A stretch of 64,000 nt of DNA from Ixodes scapularis (GCF_016920785.2 NW_024609835.1:176945109-177009108), one strand, 5' to 3'; positions 11,313 to 23,439 are shown, counted from the first letter of the stretch. A program made the numbers and translations. Notes: generated by a model from the letters alone, not told the origin.

Positions 11313-11709
11313 CAGAGGTTCCCAGATAGGGGTCCGCGGACCCCTAGGGACCCCTTAAGACCTTCATGGGGTCACGGGAGCTCTCGACTGTTGATCAGGC
11401 CGAGCGATTAAAGATATTTTTTCTTCAGAATGGAAATTCGAGAATGTTGGTAAGGCGTGATTTATTAAAACGTCTTTTTTTTCTAATTGATGCTGGCTAT
11501 CTCACAAAGCTAAATAGACCCAACCACGTGTGCCAAGCTAGTAGGGCTGATTATTCTCTGTTCCAGAGCTTCAAAGTTCGTTAACACAGATTAAGTTTTC
11601 TTCGCTTACCCCTTTGTAATTATAAGCGCCCCACTTCGGGTAGATGGGGTTCCCCATCCCATCCCGCCAATCCAGAATTTCCTGAAATGTGAGCGGTCGA
11701 GAACCACTG
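11313..11709. mobile_element. Short hAT-like element
   Basis: The right end, read as reverse complement, starts CAGTGGTTCTCGACC, which resembles hAT (Charlie-type) ends. The left end starts CAGAGGTTCCCAGATAGGGG. The flanking octamers CTCTTCAT and CTCTAAAC agree in only 5 of 8 positions, so the duplication is eroded or the left boundary is slightly off. No transposase. Confidence 0.6.
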
Positions 11710-11717
11710 CTCTAAAC

Positions 11718-13390
11718 TTTACAGTGCAAAAAAAAAAAGAAAGATATTGCGAATTGAGTTTTAGTAGTGTCAAAGGTAGTGATGAAATTGAACTGCTCGG
11801 TTTAGAACAGTATTCGCACAACCCTAAAGAAAGAAACACGTCCAAGAAAGAACTATAAAAAAGAAATAGAAAGGGAACCCAAACTGCCCGTTGCGCCGCG
11901 TCATCAAGCCGGGAGAAAAGGCGCAGCCACTCAGCCTGACACAGCGATTAGGCGCACATAACCGACCAACTCGGGGGAGGCGGCCACTTTTATTTGCCCG
12001 GCATTTAGCGAAGCCCCACGCACATGCGGCGGCGTAGTCGGTGCTAGGCTCGAGCAGGCAGCACTACTACCGCCATAATTAAAAGGCCCGTGATTAATTA
12101 TTCGGCGAAAGTTATGAGGAGGCATTATTAGCCCCGTACCGTCGCCTCGGCATCCTGCTGGCTCCGGTAATCGTACTTAACCGAACATTGCGGCCGCGCA
12201 CTGCGCGCTCATCGACCGAACCCGACTGGATCTTACCACGCGCTTTTATGACGTGACCCTGTCTTCCCTTTGCTGCGGAACACACACGCATCCGCTCGCT
12301 GACACGTATAAACGTAGAGACAGGTTGCAGGTTTCGTCCGTTCACCCTGACAACCGGAATATTTCACTCGTTTCAAATACGCCTGTGGCTTTCCTTTTTT
12401 CTTCATTTTTGTTTTGACATTTACAAAATCTTGTTTTCGTTTCGTCGCAATGCGGTGTAAACCACGCAGAATGGCTATATAACAAAAATGCTGAAGTTAA
12501 CCTTTCAACTTACAGCATCGTGAAAACCCCAGATCTGAGGGGGGGGGGGGGGGGGGGGGGAGGAGAAGACGGGGAAATTCACTGCCTTTTTGTCATTTTT
12601 TACAGCGGAGCTAGTTTCCCCAGTTTCGTGTCCGGTACCAAACAAATGTCGACACTGACATCTATGAGCTACGGCGACAACCAGACAACCAGTCTGGTTG
12701 CCACCGTCGCTTATAGTTGGCGGCAACCTTTCCACCTATCATATAAGAATGGATAGTTTGGCGAGTTGGAGGAAATTCATCGTAGGAAACTGCTCGCAAA
12801 ACAGACGAGGGCGAAGAAGAAACACGGGACGAGCGTACAGCTTGGTTGGTCTTCCTTCTTTCCCAGAGTGGACAGGCTGAACGTTTTAAAGACATTTTAA
12901 ATGCGTCGCATATATAGCGCGTTTGCTCACGTCCACCCAAAGCCAAAGTGCTTCCGGACATATTAGGCTTTGCACCGAACGGATTGCCTGTGAACACGTG
13001 TATCAATCCGGTCGACCGCTACGAAACGCCGACCGTCGTCCTGTCGCTGGTGAGCCTAGCACTCCCGTGATGTAGCCGCGTCCCTAGCTCCTACTTTTTC
13101 ACATTGCGGCTTCCGTGGTTATCAAGCGCAACAAAGCCGGCCACGAAGTTTGCAAGCAAAAGGCTTTCTTGTGCGTGTAGTCCGCTTTGCTGCCGACGAG
13201 CGCTTAAAACGTTCCGCGTTGCACGCTCTGCCCAGGCTGCATAGCAGGGTCGGACACAAACGCGCTAAGAGCTGGCCTTTTAATTGCTACGCATGTAATA
13301 TGCATTTAAAAAGAAGGACGACACCCACTATATGTCTTGAGCTCGTCCTCCTGAGTTACGTTATTTTGAAACGCAACGCGTTTTCCATGA
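11718..13390. other. No gene recognised; 22-base G run
   Basis: Short frames of up to 114 codons without recognisable domains. The one clear structural feature is an uninterrupted G run at about 12539-12560. I cannot support any exon here. Confidence 0.45.
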
Positions 13391-13394
13391 AATT

Positions 13395-13683
13395 GGGTTG
13401 TGTGTGTGTTTATACAGCCTAGAACTTGGTCTGCCTCACAGGGGCGACGAGTCTCCCAGCTGTAGATGAGAAATTTAGCCAGTGCGGTACAGCCGCTAGC
13501 CTGGGGTCTTTAACGTGCATCACGCAGTAGTGATACACGATCGCACGCCGGTACGATGCTCATCCAGATCGAAACGGGCAGGGGTGGGGCTCGAACCCAG
13601 GATCCCTGGGTTCTGCAGCGCGAGCTTTCGCTCCACGTGCTCCGAGCTGGTGTGCGCTAGACCACTCGGCCACCGATCCCCCC
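13395..13683 (-). repeat. SINE family S1, most complete copy
   Basis: On the minus strand it starts with a class II tRNA-like head (GATCGGTGGCCGAGTGGTC; box B GGTTCGAGCCC). It continues through gcccgtttcgatctggatga and cactactgcgtgatgcacgt to a tail near gtataaacacacacacaacc. RNA polymerase III boxes are at the expected positions for a tRNA-derived SINE. This copy serves as reference for 1478-1640, 7755-7915 and 10103-11015. I see no clear flanking duplication. Confidence 0.85.
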
Positions 13684-13744
13684 TTTTTCCATGAAGAAAC
13701 AGCTAATTCCAACCACTTCTCTCGTAGAGCCCGAGGGGGTGCTA

Positions 13745-14000
13745 CAAGCGAAGTGAATATGTCTGTCTGTCTCAGGGTGAAGACATCTATTGTTGCCCTG
13801 AATGTGCCAGCGCTCGACGCTCTCGCGCACTCCGTGCGTGACTTGGGCGGTAAGATGGCGTCTATGCATTAGCCAAAGCTACACGCTCGAGCTGAATGAC
13901 ACCGAATTGCGCAAACTTCAACATACATAAAAAAAATTAAAAAAAAATGATTGGGCGGAAAAATGGCGGAGATGTCGCCACTCGAGCAAAAGCGCGCGTG
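13745..14000 (-). repeat. Dispersed repeat R2
   Basis: Matches 34331-34600 and, less closely, 59790-60200, both on the plus strand. Shared blocks include the agacagaca phrase, the gctaatgcatagac block, cagctcgagcg, and cactcgagcaaaagcgcgcg. Adjacent at 14011-14050 is a hairpin with arms CCTCCTCGATGT and ACATCGAGGAGG. Repeat class unknown. Confidence 0.65.
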
Positions 14001-14586
14001 TGTGCGTGTACCTCCTCGATGTGCTTGCAAACGCAAAAACATCGAGGAGGCTTACGGGAATCTGGTTTCTGTGCACGCGCACCTTGTGGTGGGCAAGCGC
14101 TGACCCATTTGTAAATAGTGTGTCGGTATGTTCCACAGCTCCGTCGGAAAACTTGCTCCCCGAAACGCGGGTCCCTCGCCTTCGCCGAACCGAGCCATTG
14201 CGGGGATTCGATCACAGCGCCACGCTTTGGCGGTCAGTCCGCTGTAAGTTTAGGTGGCGGTACATAATTCATCCTGAATCAGGGGGGGGGGGGGGGGGGG
14301 GGAGAGAGAGAGACAGTGTCAGCAAATCTTCACGTTGCCGAAACAGCTTTCATTTTCGTTTGCTGTTGTTTTTCTAAATCTTGGCTGCACTTTCTGGATT
14401 GGGCAGTTCCCGAGGAAGTCGAAGCATGGCGCGACTGTAGAATTTCCTCTGTTCAGGTATGTGTAGTTCCCGGAATCTCCGCTGCGGCGAAAGCGGCGGC
14501 GCCACAGTCGCATCTCGCTCGACGCTGAGGAACCGGTTGGAGCGAGCTTTGAAAAGCAGGTTCCTAAAGCCGGGGTCACAGCGCTT

Positions 14587-16043
14587 CATGGCTGGGCCAA
14601 TATACTCCAAGAAGTATTCGGGAATACAAATATTGAGATACATGTATCTTAAAGGGGCCATGAAACGAATTTTGGATTGGGATGAATGATTTTAAATTGG
14701 GACTTTACTAATCGAATATCGTTTAATTGGCCAAAAGAAAGAGGCGAGAAAGTCAAAAGCCAGCTTTTCGGCACGAACATTTGAAAATATAGAGGACTAT
14801 TTTGTACCTTCTTGCCTTCGAAAGCTCTCCGCCTTTTCACTACATCCGCGGTTCCAAAAGCGCGTCACCGGCGCCAAACTGACGTCAGCAGAGCCCAGCT
14901 CACGCATTGGACACGAGAACTGTGTCACTGGGACGTATGCGCTCGTCAACAATTATGCCGTTGACGAATATTTGGATTCGCGTTCGTGGCCAATGAGTGC
15001 ACTGACGGAACTTATTGTCACTGGGGAATGACAAATTCTATGGTGTGCATAAAAAGCACGGTGGAAGCTAGGAGTCATCGCACCGGTGCCGAAGGAATGT
15101 CACGACCACGTGATTTCACAATTCGCATTTGAGTTGAGGATTAAAGCTAAGGAGGAAGAAGCAGGAAAATCGTTTCATGACCCCTTTAAGGCCAAAAACA
15201 CAAATCCAACGATACATTTTTTTTTTTTGCAACAAGATATTGATGAGATACTTCTGCAAAAACAGCGGAAAAGTATTCCGGAATACACATAACGATACTC
15301 ACAGAAATACATTTGTTCCCGAACGGTCCGTATACCTGAGGAGGGTGTTCGTGGTGAAGGCAAATAATAATTTATGCTAGTGTTCCTCTCTTTTTTTGTC
15401 ATTTTATGCACTTCCCCTAACATCAAACTCTTTATTTATCATTAATGACACAAAAAAAAAAACATGTCAGCTCTGGCGAACCACGTAGTTACTGAACGGT
15501 AAAGGCTGCATGCCATGCTTGACAAAAAAAGTCTGCACCAAATGAACCAAGTTTGGCCCTCTAAGGGCGCATCTTAAACTGTCGTCTTAATATATGCTTC
15601 TGAGTCCCCCATAGTGTGAGGAGATTGGACCATAGAACCGTACCCTTTCTCCACTCAACGCCTTCACAGCGTTCGCTCTGCTGAATTGGGAAGAGGGAAG
15701 GACTTTGCGAGATAAGCGCATTTTTTTTATTGGTGCAAATAACATTCTTTGAACCGCAGTTGTTGTCTTTTTATGCCTCTGACTGCTGGATGAAGATATC
15801 AGTCGGGTTCATGTTATAAATAATGGAGCAACTTGCACGGATACAATGTTTTTTATCTTTTAAAGGTATCGTAAAAACGGCCACAAACATAACGAGATAC
15901 CCGAGCGAAGCACAGTATCGCGATACAAGAGATACATCGTAAATGTATTTCACTACTAAAATGCAAATACATTTTTCAAAAGTTGCTCGATGCAGACATA
16001 CAGATACTCGAAAGTATCTGTATCGCGATACTGCCCAGCCCTG
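14587..16043. mobile_element. hAT element, non-autonomous
   Basis: The right end as reverse complement is CAGGGCTGGGCAGTATCGCG; the left is CATGGCTGGGCCAATATAC. The flanking octamers CAGCGCTT (14579-14586) and CACTGCTT (16044-16051) agree in 6 of 8 positions. The subterminal regions are rich in GTATC/GATAC repeats, as in other hAT MITEs here. About 0.9 kb remains after removing the TTAA MITE at 14653-15185. No transposase. Confidence 0.75.
14653..15185. mobile_element. TTAA-flanked MITE inside the hAT element
   Basis: Flanked by TTAA (14649-14652, 15186-15189) with inverted ends AGGGG(C/T)CATGAAACGA. 533 bp, no coding potential recognised. It resembles 3457-4529 and 3584-4210 in target and in starting AGG, but not in internal sequence. 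Confidence 0.8.
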
Positions 16044-16249
16044 CACTGCTTATACATCATACAAAAGACAGTCTGCATACAGATTCGAACGCGAATCACC
16101 ACGAGATCCGTGCTTCGAATGCCGCATGGCAATGAAATTCAAGGAGAAAACATTGGCACGCGGCATTCGAACCGGGGATATTGCGTTGACTCATGTTTGC
16201 AGACTATCTTTTGTATGGTGTAAGAGAAGTGTGACCCCGGCTTAAGGAA

Positions 16250-18347
16250 GTTTACCGACAGTGTTGCTCTCCATAGTAGTGTTGGTAGCCAGAATCGTAA
16301 CCATCGATCAAAATCCAGTGTCACTGCTGGACTGAGCGCGGATGCCGAGTGCGTGCCTCTGCGACGCGACGTAGGCCTAAATATTGCGAACTGATAGAAG
16401 CACGAGCGTCACGATAAAATAAAATGGTGGTGCCTATTTGCGAGTTTTTTTGTTCTTTTTTGTCTCGATGAAACAGGAAAGGAAGACAGTCGGTAAAAAG
16501 GTGAGCACGGCAAGGAGGAACTTCAGCTGTGGCGCATCCAGCGCGAGCTTCCCACGTTCGACAACGCTTGGGCGTCTTGTGAACCTCGAAAGCAAGCGCG
16601 CAGCCAAAGCTCGCACCGATACATTGTGGAAGTCGTGTGTTCAGAAGACTTTTCGTTTTCATTTTGCCCGTAACTATAGCCGAAAACGGCGTCGCAGCCA
16701 CGCGCGTATGCCCGCGTTCGACAGCATAATTTGACTATACACGCAAAGCCTCCTATTCTTGACAGGCAAAACTGTAAGTGAAAAATCCGAAAACAAAAAG
16801 TGTTTTAACATAACTGCAGTATTCAAGTGAGAAAACATTAGGATGTTGTGATTTTGATGATGAAATTACAACAAACATTAGGATGTTGTAATTTCATCAT
16901 CAAAATTTAGAAGCTTAATTGAACGGGAGGTGTTCGTTGCTTTAATAAGCGAGAAAAAAACCCAGTCATACACACCGAAACCTACGTTGTCGCTGGCAGG
17001 AAGGCCTTTATTAGAGCGGTCCATGCGGAGCCCACTCTAAGTCCCCAGGGTAGCTTTTTTATTTAATTTTTTCTGCCTCATACTGCAGTATTATACTAAT
17101 GGACTCAGAGAAATAGCTTCCTACTTCCTTACAGGTGCAAGTGTGAGCTTACTGTCGCTCTACTATATACTTCATTTCGTCTTAAAGCATGGCCTAGAGC
17201 TAGTGGAAAAACAAACACCAGCGCACTCACTAAAAGCGCAATGTCACCACGTATTCTTCGCCCTTGATTGAATCAGTTGACAGTAACACACGCAGTGAAA
17301 CTCGAACTGGACCTTGACCTGGAGCTTCTCAGCTTGACTGGCATCATTACATCGTTGCACGTGCGCAGAGTTCTCCGGTGGAACCAGTCTCACGCATAGA
17401 TGTGAATTCCCAAAAAAAAAGTGAGGAGGTTCACAAAAACATTTTCTAATCTTGCGATGTCAGAACGATGCCTGCAGATTGCTAATAGTACATCTGCGCC
17501 TACCCACCGTCCACGTCAGCAGCACCACATAGCCAGCTTATCGATGAGATTTGATGAAAGGAAGCGCTTGAGTGTTAATTAAAGCTGACGCGGTAATCAG
17601 AGGGAGCTCGCAGGTGATCACGCCGACAAGGCAATCCAAGGGCGTCGTAATTTTTCCCAAATGATATCGAATCGTTTCTCGATTGCATTTTAATGGAACC
17701 TGTCATGAGCGCTCGTATCGAGCGCGTCCGTCTAAGTATTGACCCGTTCGTCTGAGAACACACACGGCCCGAACTGGCAAACGAGCCGACGAGAGCGGTC
17801 CTGGAGGACATCCAACGCAAGAACTGCGGAGATACACTTCTACACACCAAAGACCCCTTTGAAGAGTCACGTGCCAATTGTTAGAAGGTTTGAACCACCG
17901 CACAACAGTGTACCAACCGACAACCCGTAACGTGCAAGTCCTTACATAAGATGAAATGTAATTAGAAACATTTCTATACTTCGTTCCGTTATACGTCAGA
18001 GCGTTGCCAGTGCTAGGAGCCAACGAGCCAATAAAAACATCGCAGACGCACAACGTCACTGTGTTCATTACTTTTTTTGCATGTGTTACTGCTTTCCAAT
18101 CTAACCAAATGTAGGCATATTCCACCATGACAAGGCAGTTGTGGTCCATGTGTATGTGTTTCCTGTCCGCCATTGTAGAGGAATTCCACAGTTTCTAACA
18201 GTGGGCCGACTTTCAAAGTGGGTGTATGCGGCGAGCAAGTGTTCCATAATGCGTCCAAATGCGTCTTTGGAGCATCAGCAGGCAAGGAGGAGCACGCGAA
18301 TCAAATGACAACATCTAGATAACCCACAGGGAACGCGAGATGAGAGC
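16250..18347. other. No gene recognised; one perfect hairpin
   Basis: Frames up to 156 codons occur (minus, 17703-18173) but show no domain or composition I would call coding. The only clear structure is the hairpin at 16851-16906, annotated separately. Confidence 0.4.
16851..16906. repeat. Perfect 23-bp-stem hairpin with overlapping direct repeat
   Basis: Arms 16851-16873 and 16884-16906 are exact complements (starting ATTTTGATGATGAAATTAC) around a 10-base loop. A 17-base direct repeat, AAACATTAGGATGTTGT, occurs at 16833-16849 and again at 16873-16889, so the structure looks like an inverted duplication formed by template switching. Confidence 0.8.
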
Positions 18348-18962
18348 GCCCCGGGCAGTGTTGGACAAAATACTCGATAAAAGTATTTAAGTTAAGTTAC
18401 AAAATACCTGCTTCAGAAAGTATTCAAGATACTACTCAAGCTAGTTTCACGGTAAAGTATCTTGAGTAGAGTACAAATACTTGGAAATGTAATTCGATTG
18501 CTTTTGAAGATACTTCCGCATTGCTTAATTTATGTCGACGTCAGTGACAACGACAATTATACAGCTGCGCAAATCTGGGTTACCAGAATGGTTTATTAAC
18601 ACGCAACAACACGAAACAAAAACAAAGAAGTATAGTAGGGCTATTTTAAGCCACCCAACTATGGGGAGCAAAATATTTTCACGAATGGCAAATGATGAGG
18701 CGGCAAATTAATGAAGAAACCTGTGCTTAAATAAAATAAAGAAACGCTAGCGTCGGAGGTGTCGATGTCGGCGAAACAGCTGGATCGAGCGCTGGGGCGA
18801 GACTGACTCCGGGAGGTGGACCGCCACTCGAATCACATTTTGTACCTGCGTGTGTTTCTGGAACATTCGGCGTTGAAAGTTAGGCGCGTAGAACTTTCGT
18901 AATTCGATCAGGCGACAAGGTTCTCGAACTTACGAGAATGTCAAGTTGAAAGACTAAATAAA

Positions 18963-19060
18963 AGTGGAGTTTGCTCCCTGGTATCGAACCCGAAGCCTCC
19001 GCGCGGGAGGCTGCGCGCGAGAGCACAGCGCGGTAACCATTCGGCCACGCGCTCGCTGGG
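18963..19060 (-). repeat. tRNA-like sequence (class II), probably SINE head or pseudo-tRNA
   Basis: The minus strand reads GCGTGGCCGAATGGTTAC (box A-like), then an arm GCCTCCCGCGCGGAGGC, then GGGTTCGATACC (box B-like). The long variable arm suggests a Leu/Ser origin. The acceptor stem does not close cleanly and no SINE body is recognised next to it. Not claimed as a functional tRNA. Confidence 0.5.
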
Positions 19061-19429
19061 CAACGCGCGCGGCAATATTACTGACAGACCTTACAAAACA
19101 TTTCTGGGACAACAAGAAAGAGGTCGCTTTAGCTACTGGGGAGGAGATCGTACCGTGGCGCCCCAAGCGGTTAACTTTAGAATTAGATGGATGGGGACAT
19201 GGGCGTACCAACCGGCGGGGCAAGGGGGGCGCTTGCCCCCCCCCCCTCCCCAGTTCTCAGAGTGGCTGGGGCAAGGCATGTGTTTTGCCCACCCCCCCCC
19301 CCCCCCCCCCCCCTGAAACGGCCGCCATTGGTCAGGGCTATTCTGAACGTATATTTTGTTAAAAACATAGATATTGTGCAATTGTCCAACAGCCAAATAT
19401 TCAATTTGTTCATTTGATTTTTTTCTTTT

Positions 19430-19575
19430 TTGACCAGTGTACTGTATGTACTCCGTCGTAGCTGCTGAATGGGGGGCCCGGAGCCTCGTCAAGCTGCATT
19501 TATGCAGCTTTTTCTTCGGCCTCCCATTCACCATTTGTATTTGTGGTGAAAAATAAAGTTCGTATCGTATCGTAA
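19430..19575 (+). mobile_element. Possible LINE 3' end with TATCG-repeat tail
   Basis: A stretch with a stem (agctgcatttatgcagct, 19490-19507) and a polyadenylation-like AATAAA near 19552 ends in the short tandem gtatcgtatcgta. Many non-LTR retrotransposons of the CR1/Jockey/L2 type end in such short tandem repeats. No coding sequence precedes it, so this is a tentative call. Confidence 0.4.
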
Positions 19576-19751
19576 CACTGGCCGGCGGCGCCCAAGGAAT
19601 ACCAAGGGCACCGCCCCCCGACCCGCGCGAGCATATTTTTAACGCGCAGGCGATACATACCCTAGCAGCGGCGCTCACGCCGGATTGGCTGGTTCGTGGA
19701 GATAGGCGCTGCCGCCGTCAACATAGGCAGCGGATACAATGCGAGTTTCCG

Positions 19752-19830
19752 AAGCGGTAGCATAACTTAGTGGTAAGATGTCTGCCTCATACGTATCAGA
19801 TTCGGGTTCTATCCATAGTGTGGGCTGACG
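19752..19830 (+). repeat. tRNA-like sequence
   Basis: Contains a D-arm-like taacttagtggtaaga, an anticodon-stem-like tctgcctcatac, and a T-arm-like gggttctatcc. Pairing is incomplete, so it is a diverged tRNA relic or SINE head rather than a gene. Confidence 0.4.
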
Positions 19831-21019
19831 TTTATTTATTTTTTTCTCGAACATTTCGTTTTGTCAAGGCATTTGGCGATAATTACGACATTTCTTTTTT
19901 TACGTTTGACACTGACAAAAAAAAATATTGTTGAGGAAACATCGTTGAACTAAATCGTATGGGACTCTGTTTACGAAGTGCATGAGGGACAGCGGGGCTT
20001 AGGTTGCCGACTGGACGCCGCAAAGCGGCTTGTACGGGGGGGGGGGGCTAAGTGGGTTAATAGTTTTGAAATTAGCATCCGCACACTGTCGCCGCAAAGC
20101 GGCGTGAACGCACGCGCGGGCGTGGGTTAGCGCGGTTCGAGTGATACACGCGCCGTCCGAATCCGAAATTTAAGTTCCCGCGCGTTGGCGAGCAGCCGAT
20201 CCGGCGTGAGCGTTGTTGTTAGGGGGTCTATCGCTCTGTGCCGTAAAAGGAGCCAGTGACCAAAGCGCCCGGTGCGCATACACAACTGGCCCTTTCCTCT
20301 CCCCCCCCCCCCCCTATTTTACAACGCCTACACACACACACATGCCGTAAAAGTTAGTGATGGACCGAATATGCCGAGCTTCAGATTCAGCAAAGTTCCG
20401 CACATGCCGAAAGTTTGAAAGAAAGTTCGGCAAAGATTCGGCAAAGATTCGGCAAAGATTTGGCAAATGTCTGCGCACGCGCACGAAAGCGATGGGGCCA
20501 TGAATCGCAAATGGACGCCGCGCAGTCGTGCGGTTACCATCGTACAGTTTAGTACAACCAGGGGGTTACGGCGAGATGTAGAGTAGGCGACACGGTAACT
20601 GTGCGTTTGTGAGCTTTTGCGAGTGTCGTTCTCTTCAATATTTTATGCCTGAAGAGCAGAAGATCTACCAGTAATTTACGCAGTCTACTGCGCAAGTGAC
20701 AAATGATGCGGTGCGTTCTCAATAATGTGATTTTCATTTGACCTTTTCACTGATGCGACGAGGTAGTTGAAGAATTGACTGACAACTGCACAATTACGCT
20801 CAGTATGCGCAGCCCACTGCCGTCAAATGGGGCAGAGTCATGAGAGTTTTCAAAAATGTATGGGATGCAGCTGGCATCCTCGTCATAATGTGATACATGT
20901 TTTCTCCCTTCTTTTCTTTCCTTTTTACGTACTTTCTGTAGTGTGGTATATTCTGCATATTCTGCACATTTATTTGTCTGTTTTTTTTTCTTTTTTCATA
21001 TGTGGTGGCGGGCTGGCAG

Positions 21020-22492
21020 CAGACATGTACGAGTTACTCAGAAAAAGTAATTAAATTAAGTTACTGAGTATTAGCCTCCAAAGTAATTTGAGTAGAGTAG
21101 AAATTACTGAAATGAAAAGTAATTCAGTAAATTACTAATTACCGTAAAAAAATGACAAAATTACTTTTAAAGTTGCTTTTATTTTTTTCTATGCTTAGAA
21201 GGAAGTACTTATATGGGTTTTGATGCGTTAGCGAAATTCTGCTAGCCGAATGTAAAGCGGCTCGTGTTTCACAGAAACGCTGTAATAGCTGGTTCTGCTT
21301 CTGCATGCCTAATTGTTGTGTACTTCGTTTTCGTCAAGGACGTACTGCGGATGTATCATTTCACCTTTGAGGTTTAGCACTGCCTGAGCTTGATTTTAGA
21401 GACAGTGTAAAATTACTGACAGTGTTGCGTAAAGTACGTCTAAAAACTACTTGGAAGTACAAAGTTAATGAGATTATGTAATTCAAGTAAAGTACTAAGT
21501 ACAACGGGATCAATGTACTTGAAGTGAAGTACTATAAATGCAATGTACGTACTTCAAAAGTAAAGTAGAAGTGCTTTTTAACACACTTTCAGAATACCCT
21601 TTCATTGCCTATACAGCGTTTTTTATTATTTGTTTTAATATTTTAATTACAGGCCGGTATGCTTGCTTTAGGGGAAATCGGAGGTGCATCAGTTTTTTTT
21701 TGGAGAGAACAGCAAAATCAAAGGTGCATGACTTTTTTTTTTTGGAAATTGCGACAACTAGTACGTCAAAGAGTAACTACTTTATTCTCGCTCGCGAACC
21801 ATTTAACACAATCAACTTATAAGGCACTTATATGTATCGGTCTTATAGCCGCCATTTCTTCACTCAGAGAAATGACCGGATGACGTCTCGAGAGACAACA
21901 CAAGCTATAGAGGAGCACCAGATCAACTTCAGAGCGGGTGCAGCACTTGGTTATCTCCTTTGAGTAAGGATGTGGTGTGTATACCTCCTGTAGTATGCAA
22001 GAATTCCTACATTGGCGAGAGGCAAGGACAAGCCCATTCTTCGATTGCGTCAAGGCTCTTTGAGCTTCGGGGTACAAAAAAAAGGCCAGTTTTCAGCGCT
22101 AATCCCACAGTTACTCGGCCTCTCTTGCGTCGTGCCTGTTCGCTCCCCGCGCCTCGTAGCAGTGTTGTTGCAGTAGGGGGCTCGTCAAAAATATTTGGGT
22201 GTTTTGAACTATCCAAATTACTTTCCTCCTCCCCCCACCCCCTTTTCTACGCCACGTGCTTCCCCCTCTGCAAATATCAGCTGATCTTCCAACATCTTAT
22301 CTCTGTTGATAGGCAAAAGAACCACTAAAATTCGAAAGTAAATTGTAATTTGAGTAGAAGTCACTCGAAAAAGTAGTTATAGTAAACTGCTAATTACCAA
22401 AATAGAAATGTAATTGAAAGTTACTAAACTACCCAGAAAATTAGTTAAACTACAGTAACTTGTGTAAAGTAGTTGAACTACGTACATGCCTG
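21020..22492. mobile_element. hAT element inserted in a LINE 3' UTR
   Basis: Starts CAGACATGTACGAGTTACTC and ends GTACATGCCTG. The 8-bp flanks GCTGGCAG (21012-21019, 22493-22500) are identical. Subterminal sequence is a dense array of AGTAATT/AGTTACT motifs. Its interior includes a fragment (21424-21720) related to the hAT element at 2998. 1473 bp, no transposase. Confidence 0.85.
21424..21720 (+). repeat. Fragment related to the hAT element at 2998
   Basis: Begins CAGTGTTGCGTAAAGTACGTC, close to the start of 2998-7186, and continues in parallel with 2998-3220. It then matches the sequence resuming at 4625 (gaggtgcatcagtt). It shows what that element looks like without the TTAA insertions. 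I could not find its right end, so it may be truncated. Confidence 0.65.
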
Positions 22493-22582
22493 GCTGGCAG
22501 GCGCTCTGCGTAAAGGTTTTCACCTATCTGCCTAGCCCCAGTTTTTGCCCATACTGGGCACCTTCCAGTATGGGCCAATAAA

Positions 22583-22645
<63 letters not shown>

Positions 22646-23379
22646 ACAATCCAGTTTTCGGCTCACAAGTAGTTTGTGCCAAAACAGAATAACATTGCTT
22701 CGTAAACCAATATTGCTTCTATCTTCGTAAACGTCCATATGTGTCCTAACACCAGAAACCGGAGTTTTAAAGGTTAAAAACGGCACGGTTGCGAATATGG
22801 AACGCACACTTTCATGCAAAGCTGACGTCAAGTGACTCAAATCGAAAAAGATGCATATTTAGAATATTGTTATCTTTTCTGGTGAAGGCTTAGTAACGGT
22901 TGCATTCGTTTTCGCGCATGAAACGGTGACTCCCAGAGAAAGTAAAAACGCAGGGATTAATTTGCCTTTATTTTAACGATGTAAACACACTTGCAGGCGT
23001 GCGCTGATGAAGCCTCAAAATCACAACTCTCGTAGCGTGATTCGTGACTGCGCCGGCTACTACCCGACCTCGATGTCATACCACTTTCTGCAAGCAAACA
23101 CTTAAATTGCTAGTAAACACACAAAAGCGACATCGATACAGTTATCTTGTAGAATACCACCTTATTTAGTCATAACTGTGTCAATAGGCACTGCATGTTG
23201 TATTCATGTTAAAAAAAATTACCTTTTTTCGCCAGAAAAAAATAAATATCAATGTTAAGTCTGGTAACAGTGTATTTTTTCGGGATCATTGCTACATCGT
23301 TAGAAAAGTTCGGCAAAAGTTGCGCAGAATTTTCGATTCGGCAAAAGTTCGGCCCATCACTAGTAAAATATGCGACCCA

Positions 23380-23439
23380 GGGGGGGGGGGGGGGGGGGGG
23401 GAGGTCTGGTTTGCCCCCCCCCCCCCCCCCCCCCCCCCC
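23380..23439. repeat. G22/C26 homopolymer hairpin
   Basis: A run of 22 G (23380-23401) and a run of 26 C (23414-23439) are separated by 12 bases. They can pair into an extreme GC hairpin, and the G run could also form a quadruplex. Run lengths in an assembly at such a site are unreliable. Confidence 0.8.

Larger units (their letters stand above)
14562..16245. mobile_element. TIR element split by a hAT insertion
   Basis: Outer inverted ends read AAGCCGGGGTCACA (left) and GTGACCCCGGCTT (right). The second half of each arm (catacaaaaga.agtctgc) matches across 16057-16077 and 16197-16220. The right flank is TTAA, while the left reads TAAA, so it probably belongs to the TTAA-targeting group with one mutated site. 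The hAT element 14587-16043 sits near its left end. Confidence 0.6.
20880..22643 (+). mobile_element. LINE 3' UTR and tail, split by a hAT element
   Basis: The right part (22493-22643) carries a stem-forming gcccatactggg.../ccagtatgggc pair, then AATAAA (22577-22582) and an (ATT)n tail up to 22643, the 3' end type also seen on the two LINEs at 34935 and 37593. The left part (to 21019) is T-rich, UTR-like sequence; its start is uncertain. The two parts join exactly once the hAT element 21020-22492 and one GCTGGCAG copy are removed. No coding region remains. Confidence 0.65.
20355..23362. mobile_element. hAT-like element nested in 18356-25201
   Basis: Starts TAGTGATGGACCGAATATG; the right end as reverse complement starts TAGTGATGGGCCGAACTTTT. 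The flanking octamers GTAAAAGT and GTAAAATA share their first six bases. Subterminal repeats of TTCGGCAAA occur at both ends (20430-20466, 23310-23352). The interior contains the LINE fragment 20880-22643. No transposase. Confidence 0.7.

Noticed and set aside
17703..18173. 156-codon minus frame as an exon
   Set aside because: No motif, no splice sites I trust, and no second frame or repeat evidence supporting it.
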